From contig NC_033637.1 of assembly GCF_001540865.1 (NCBI RefSeq), positions 9,336,586-9,400,585 of the forward strand: a stretch of 64,000 nt of DNA, in the 5' to 3' direction. This document shows positions 58,794-64,000 of the stretch, one piece after another (the stretch's first letter is position 1; each line of letters starts with the position of its first letter). The stretch comes from Ananas comosus. Taxonomy: Eukaryota > Streptophyta > Magnoliopsida > Poales > Bromeliaceae. The notes beneath the pieces are model-generated. The model was not told where the DNA came from. It saw only the letters and a program-made list of their open reading frames with translations, and searched no databases. A program made the position numbers and the translations under genes.

Positions 58794-59091
58794 TCTCATT
58801 CAAGTTGTTTGAGTTTACTAGTGTTCTTAATTTGTCTATATTTATTCGTTCATTTTTTGCAGTAGCTCATTTTATTTCGTTTTCTAGTCCCATTGTGGGA
58901 AATATTTTGAGAAAGCAATAGATTTGTATTAGTTGTTACACAAATATGCATTGTACACACATGTATCTTCTGAGAATGCAAGAAGGTCGAGAAATTTTTT
59001 ATGCAAGTAATTAATGTGTACTCTTTTTTTTCTTTTTTAACCTTAGCATATCTATCTATTTAATTTAGAAGTCTAAACTACAGCATCTCTT
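58794..59091 (+). other. Probable 3' flank of the SAUR gene
   Basis: AT-rich, no ORF of note. Polyadenylation probably occurs within the first ~250 bases, but no clear AATAAA is seen. Confidence 0.4.
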
Positions 59092-59790
59092 TTTTTTTTA
59101 GGGAAAGGTGGTATACTATCACTTCATTCATTAGGATGGTGAATTAAGCAAATAGATGAAGCAACACGGCTTCGTTAAAAAACAAAAAGAAAACAAAATG
59201 CTAGATGCAATGTAGACCCCAAAGACTCCTAGAAGAGCGTACGTCCATCACTAGTTGTCTCAGTGAGATTTTTTCGTCTTCAGAAATTTTTCTATTTCGT
59301 TCTGTCCAGATAGCCCACCAAACAACAATTATGGTCGATAGTTCCTTTTTCCTCATGTTACCTCACTTAGAGCCACTAGCATTTTAGAGCGTGTCGGTTG
59401 AAGCACAGGTACTAAGGTGTCTGCCGCGAACGAACCGGCCCCGCCGTAGATTGTTTCTAAAGCGTATTAGGCAGGAAGCACTCCAACAAAGCTCGTGAGA
59501 AACTACATGTAACAAAGAGATGGTCAACCGTCTATGGTTCTTCCGAATAGAGCACACAGCTTAACTCTCAAGACCATCCCCTTATGGACATGCAGATTAT
59601 CTCTCGTTAGTAACCTATGTTTTAGCACTAGTCACCCGTAGATTTTATTTTTCAAAAGAGTTTTGATCTTTCACAACTGAAAGAACCCCTTTCGTGGACG
59701 CTGCCATCTTGTAAGAAAGTATAAACAGATTTAATCGTGAAAATTTCTATTGAAGTCCATAGAAAAAAAATATATGCTTTTAGGGAGGAT
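59092..59790 (-). mobile_element. 5'-truncated LINE, ORF2 C-terminal end
   Basis: On the minus strand 59345..59205 reads ELSTIIVVWWAIWTERNRKI followed by SEDEKISLRQLVMDVRSSRS, the typical C-terminus of plant non-LTR retrotransposon ORF2. Upstream, near 59600, LLTRDNLHVHKG and LCALFGRTIDG match the zinc-binding zf-RVT segment, with stops and shifts. A run of nine T on the plus strand (59092..59100) is a poly(A) tail in element sense, fixing the 3' end. RT and endonuclease parts are missing, as expected from incomplete reverse transcription. The 5' boundary is approximate and no TSD was found. Confidence 0.8.
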
Positions 59791-59814
59791 GAAATATATA
59801 TATATATATATATA

Positions 59815-60062
59815 TCGTATCTACATTGCTAATCGGAAGTATACGAGCATCTGGTGCTCCGATTCTCTTTAGTGACTTAATCAACCTCTTTTGTCATTTC
59901 TAACCTTTGGATTATACTATTATGCACTGTGGCACCACCCACCCTAGGGGTACACATCAACCCTGGGGGAACAGCAATCATCCTAACCGTATATCTGTTG
60001 ATCAATGGTCAAAAAGTTGAAGTATCAATTCCTCTATACTTCGCGATAGTATAAGATAGCTA
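59815..60062. mobile_element. MITE family 3, full copy
   Basis: About 250 bp between TA tracts. The left end (CATTGCTAATCGGAAGTATA) and right end (CTATACTTCGCGATAGTATA) are imperfect inverted repeats. The middle holds CCACCCTAGGGGTACACATC, also present in the copy at 57659. Confidence 0.65.
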
Positions 60063-60100
60063 TATATATATAATATAATTTAATATATATTATATATATA

Positions 60101-60690
60101 CTAAGCTACTATACGCTAGTAATAATACAGTAAACGGGCGTTCCGTTGCCAACCCCATTTTTGTTTATCAAATAGGAACCTCCAATTGACGATCGGCGCA
60201 CCATTTAAACATGATCTATATCTCTTGAAGTGTTTCTAAGCAATCAAATTTCAAATTTTTATCTCGACATTCATTTACCTATGATCAAAGGTTCAGAATT
60301 TTTAACCTTTTCATGGTCCGCTATGAATGCTTTCTTCCTCGTCGTTAAACGATGTAAAGATACTCAAATCATTGATTTTTGTTAAGAAAATTCTTTAAAT
60401 TATTCTAAACACACCTTTATATTGCCTCTGATCTTGCTACAAGACTCCTATCTCATTTTTTTATAAAGATAATTCATTTTCAACGGTTCATCTTTTTCGT
60501 GTCCAACATATGGATAAGAGAATAAATACTACCAAAAATTATGAAATTTGATTTCTACACACTTCAAGAGGCTATACCGATCTTGTTAACGCGTCGGTCC
60601 GATCGTTCGATTTGGAGGCCTCAATCATCGAAAACGAAATGGTGACAACGGATTTCACGAATTTGCTACGACTAGTAATTCAGCTCAAAC
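60101..60690. mobile_element. MITE family 1, copy c
   Basis: It shares with copy a the words CCTCCAATTGACGATCGGCG, AACATGATCTATATCTCTTG and, on the other arm, CGATTTGGAGGCCTCAATCA and CAGCTCAA. The arms are inverted repeats with more changes than in copy a, so this copy is older. A (CT)n run (60690..60720) follows, as after copy b. Confidence 0.7.
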
Positions 60691-60765
60691 TCTCTCTCTC
60701 TCTCTCTCTCTCTCCCTCTCCTCTCGTCACTCCTTCAGTCCCCCTCCCCACTCTCGTCTCTCTCT
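60690..60765. repeat. CT-rich microsatellite
   Basis: Pure (TC)n at about 60690..60713, then degenerate CT-rich sequence. An ORF across it is an artefact of the repeat. Confidence 0.9.
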
Positions 60766-60824
60766 ATACTATAATATATATACTATATACTACTATATAT
60801 ATGAAAAATATGGAAGGCGGCCTA

Positions 60825-60949
60825 CCTAAATAGCGACCCTACATACTTGGCAACACTTTTAAAAGTGTCGGTATTTAACCAGCAGCATTTTTTTACTGTA
60901 CGATATTCTAAATGCTCCACTCATAATACAACTCGTTTTTGTTGTAGTG
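60825..60949. mobile_element. CACTA-type terminal fragment
   Basis: It ends TTTTGTTGTAGTG, the terminus seen in the element at 44832..45345, and carries the same subterminal words (TAGCGACCC, ACACTTTTAAAAGTGTCGGT). The opposite CACTA end is not seen, so it is truncated. Confidence 0.7.
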
Positions 60950-62093
60950 GTATGATACTATACTATACATCAACATAGGATATATATTATATCATACATA
61001 TACTATATAATATATATAAACCGTATACCATATCTACCCCTGAAATCTGTAACAACATGACTGAATCAGATCCAAGTTTTATCCTTTTAGAAAACTGATA
61101 AGCTCTAAAAACAATACGTAACGATAAAGGTGAATTCACAAGCAATTAATTTAAATATGAACACAATTATACGGAGCTTTTACAATTTTCGTCAGAAACT
61201 TTTTTTAAATTCAATTATGAAGAAAATCAAAGGAACTTAGCCAAAGTGGTTGGATGTTAATTAAATGCTGCCGCCAAATTATATGTTAGATAGCACATAC
61301 CGATCATACCATGGCCGCAATTTATGGACTAGTATTTTTTTTTAGTTTTCGTTACGATAGAGGTTGCTTATATAAAACATCATTGATTAGATTATATATA
61401 ACCTGAACTACGCCAGATCACACTTATGATTTTAAGTCACTTACTACTGAAACTTTTATCACATTTCTGTATCTTAAACTTTTATGTTTATTTGAGCACA
61501 GTCGCACGTTCGACTATATTTAAACTCCGCTTCTATTTCAATACGTTTTCTTACTATTAAGATGATTTTGGTTATTTTACACACTTAACTTTAAATTAGT
61601 CTCAACATACAAATGGAGCCTACTAATGATTTATTACGACTCACCTAACCACATGGGAAACCAATCAACGCCCCATCCACTCTAACCTTGCACATTCCCC
61701 TCTACCGTATCCCAGTGTCATATCCGCACAATTTATACTACTGCTCAGAGCTCATTCCTAATTACAAAGTATCGTAAATCAAAAACAATCGTATCTACAG
61801 ATAAGTAATAAAAAAGTGTACACAACGTCTTCGGGTAAACATTGCAGGCGCAAGTCCCGTCACGTCCAAGCAACAGAACTTAGGATTAGTAGCCGACACA
61901 GTTTGGGACACTTTTCCGTCTAAGTGTCCCTTACACAACAATTTTAACAAAAATCTATACATGTCTTTAACAATATAAAACCCCAAAATCCCAACCAGAA
62001 ATAAAGTTACTCTAACTCAACCCATCCAGACCCCAGCCCATACCTTCAGCCGATTACAAGACAAAAGAAACACCAGAACAATCGATTACCATC
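60950..62093. other. AT-rich stretch, nothing recognised
   Basis: No gene or transposon signature can be supported. A short palindromic word (GGGACACTTTTCCG..AAGTGTCCC) is at about 61906..61932. The ORF at 61795..61986 (minus) has no family features. Confidence 0.5.
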
Positions 62094-62118
62094 NNNNNNN
62101 NNNNNNNNNNNNNNNNNN
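62094..62118. other. 25-N assembly gap
   Basis: Unknown sequence; the true length of the gap is not given by the N count. Confidence 0.95.
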
Positions 62119-62760
62119 AAGAGTTCCCGACGGTACCTGCAGTCCGAACAGTCTGACTACTACTGTAATAATAAGCTCGGCATCAGCACGGAGCGTAACT
62201 GTATCATAAACTGCTGAAGCTATCCACACACTCAAACAGATCGCTGGTGATAATTCAAACTAGATCCTAGAAGCCTAACATCTAGGTAAGTTTAAGAAAT
62301 GACAGGGTTCAAAATCGTTCTGGTTTTTTCTAAGTAAATCCAAGATCAACAGTACAAATATTACAGTCACAAAAACTAGGCGCCTCAATTCAGATATTCA
62401 AATATGCAAATTTTGAATCGGCAACTAAACCATGTGAAACAAACACGAAACGAAGTACATGTCGAACCTATATACAACACTTAGAAGGTAAACTGATTAA
62501 CCCACCTCAAAAGCTACTCCAAACATCGGCAAAGAATAGATAACGAAAAGAAACGAAAACACGCACGTCGCCTGGCTAACTGACGGCGCTACCACAACGA
62601 ACACACCTCGAAACGCTCCCTGTGCGTACAGTCGGCGTCGATCTGAACTCCACCCGAAGCCTTCTCCACGTACGGCTCAAGAACTAGAGAGAGAGGAAAT
62701 TAAAGAAATGCACACCCTCAGTTAATTAAGTTGATAAGCATGCATAAGGGGGTAGGTGCA
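62119..62760 (-). mobile_element. Diverged LTR remnant, D-like
   Basis: The order of landmarks matches LTR D (15730..16700): GCTCGGCATCAGCACGGAGC versus CTCGGCGTACCAGCACGAGC, a GACAGG..TTTTCTCCTAA-like stretch, AACCCACCTCAAAAGCT, a GAGAGAGAG leader and GCATGCAtAaGGGGGTAGG. Both LTR ends are missing; one side is lost in the N gap. Confidence 0.6.
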
Positions 62761-63847
62761 CGTGGCATCCTTATCCACAACCCACAAGACAATCCTAGTC
62801 TTTACCAACTCAAAAAAAAAAAAACAAGGATACTGCATTAAAATTTATAAATTTTTAAAATCATAATATCTAGGCATTAAATGAACATAAAAATTAACAG
62901 TATAAAAAAAATTGATGAATTTGATAAGTAGATGCTCAAAATATATAATGTCATAGAAGTATGGTTATATTTATGAATTTTGTAATTTTTTTTAATTTTA
63001 TAAGATATGAATTGAATTCTAATTTAAATTCGTGAGCTTTTTAGAGGTGTGGTATACTTTTGTGTACATTGGGTATGTGCAGGTGATAGCCAATTAATCA
63101 TATTATTAAAATATGTTAACTAAAGAAACGAAAATATAATTTGAATTTAATTATGAAACTTGTTTAGGAAGAAATTAAAGATAATGAAAAGGAAAACAAT
63201 TAGGCTGAGACTTTAAGATCTTTAATTAAAAAAAAGTAAATCTAGCTAAAAATTAAATTACTAAAAAAAAAGATATATTAGTAATAGGAAAGAAAGAAAA
63301 ATTCAAAAAAAAGAAAATATATTAGCAATAGATATAAGGGGAGGGAGAGTATTTAGATTGATGTGTATATGAGTTGTCAACGCATAAATTGTCGACTAGC
63401 GATGACGCGCATACGCATGTATCTCCACCACCGATGACATGTCAGTAAACCATCAACAACGTCGACATGATTCGTGAAAATGTGCAATAAATCATAATAG
63501 AGGACTGGAAGAAATAAAAAAAAAAAATTTGAGAAGACAGATGCATAGATGCATAGGTGACGGGTATTACGTGTGAAAATGAATAAATATATATAAGATT
63601 GGGATAAGAATAAGGAGATTAGGAGGTTAAGTAGCAAAAATATTATATGTTAGAATATTTGTCAACATATGCTCGATATCTGAGAAACGCGTAAGTATTA
63701 AAATTATGATGAGATGATAGGTAGCAAGTGTCACTCATCATCAGAAAGAAGATTTAGAAGATTCGATATATTTTTTAATCTAAAAGTATCAAAATTTTAA
63801 TTTATTTTTAATTCAAAATGTCACATCTAATTTTAAATTAAATTTAT
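62761..63847. other. AT-rich stretch, nothing recognised
   Basis: Poly-A/T runs and short AT repeats only. The ORF at 63377..63637 (minus) is rich in Leu, Phe and Tyr because of base composition and shows no family motif. Confidence 0.55.
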
Positions 63848-64000
63848 TGTGACGCCCCGACTTCCCAGGGGGTCATCCATCCTAGGACTACTCCCGTCCT
63901 AGCACGCTTAACTCTCTTAATCTCTTGGGTCTAGCCACCACCCAAAATGCTTAAGCCGGGTTAAGAGTTTAGCCCTATTATATCTTATATATAGGACTAT
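63848..64000. mobile_element. Start of a Cassandra-type LTR with 5S rRNA sequence
   Basis: It begins TGTGACGCCCCGACTTCCCA. Positions 63859..63913 are the reverse complement of the 3' half of plant 5S rRNA (CTTCCCAGGxGGTCAxCCATCC, TAGxACTACTC, AGCACGCTTAACT) with a few changes. Cassandra TRIM elements carry 5S-derived sequence in their LTRs and have such ends. After 63914 the 5S match decays. The LTR runs off the window, so the second LTR and internal part are unseen. A plain 5S pseudogene is the alternative, but the TGTGAC start and the missing 5' half argue against it. Confidence 0.65.

Noticed and set aside
60612..60833. 73-codon plus-strand ORF with LSLSLSLS
   Set aside because: Translation of the CT microsatellite and a MITE arm.

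Overview
This is a plant nuclear window, probably monocot. About 54 kb is a deeply nested block of LTR retrotransposons; the last 10 kb is AT-rich and holds the only intact host gene I can support, a small intronless SAUR-type gene at 58476..58793. The LTR style reminded me of bromeliad (pineapple-like) sequence, but that is an impression from memory, not a database result. Single Ns (12740, 57070) and a 25-N run (62094..62118) show a draft assembly.

I solved the nesting from LTR ends (TGTCACGCCCCG-like at one end, TTACA at the other), tRNA-iMet primer sites and 5-bp target duplications (TSDs). Element C (gag-protease fragment 23007..24459, 5' LTR from 24810) is split by element A (<1..23006). 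A's 5' LTR is split by element B (8048..21502, TSD GTTGC), and B's gag is split by a partial element D (12741..17016). C's LTR also carries two solo LTRs: B2 (25934..28936, TSD GCCAC) and a plus-oriented D-type LTR (29819..32039). Element E (32076..52013) holds solo LTR F1 with solo LTR F2 inside it, solo LTR G with a CACTA mini-transposon inside it, a 1.15-kb solo LTR of copia type, and solo LTR G-prime. Two plus-oriented LTR remnants (H, H2) close the block at 54252. All four coding elements (A, B/D, C, E) run on the minus strand. They are Ty3/gypsy chromovirus-like (gag, CCHC, protease, RT, RNase H, integrase, C-terminal chromodomain) with LTRs of 2.0-3.2 kb, which best fits the Del/Tekay clade. 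All are broken by stops and frameshifts.

From 54.25 kb on, the DNA is AT-rich with TA and CT microsatellites, several inverted-repeat MITE families in multiple copies, a 5'-truncated LINE tail, the SAUR gene with TATA box and upstream TGTCTC, a remnant D-like LTR, and at the extreme right the start of a Cassandra-type LTR carrying 5S rRNA sequence.

The most interesting signal is inside the LTRs. At least nine otherwise diverged LTR types share, at the same place, a stem-loop with compensatory base changes whose one wobble pair works only in element-sense RNA. It sits directly before a (T)nCAG splice-acceptor-like site, and a GAG|GTRAG donor-like site lies 1.1-1.9 kb upstream in the transcript. 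This suggests an intron within the LTR leader whose branch-point region is folded into a conserved hairpin. Separately, several LTR families carry in U3 a cluster of family-specific palindromes (GGACCGGTCC, GTACCGGTAC or GGTCCGGACC).
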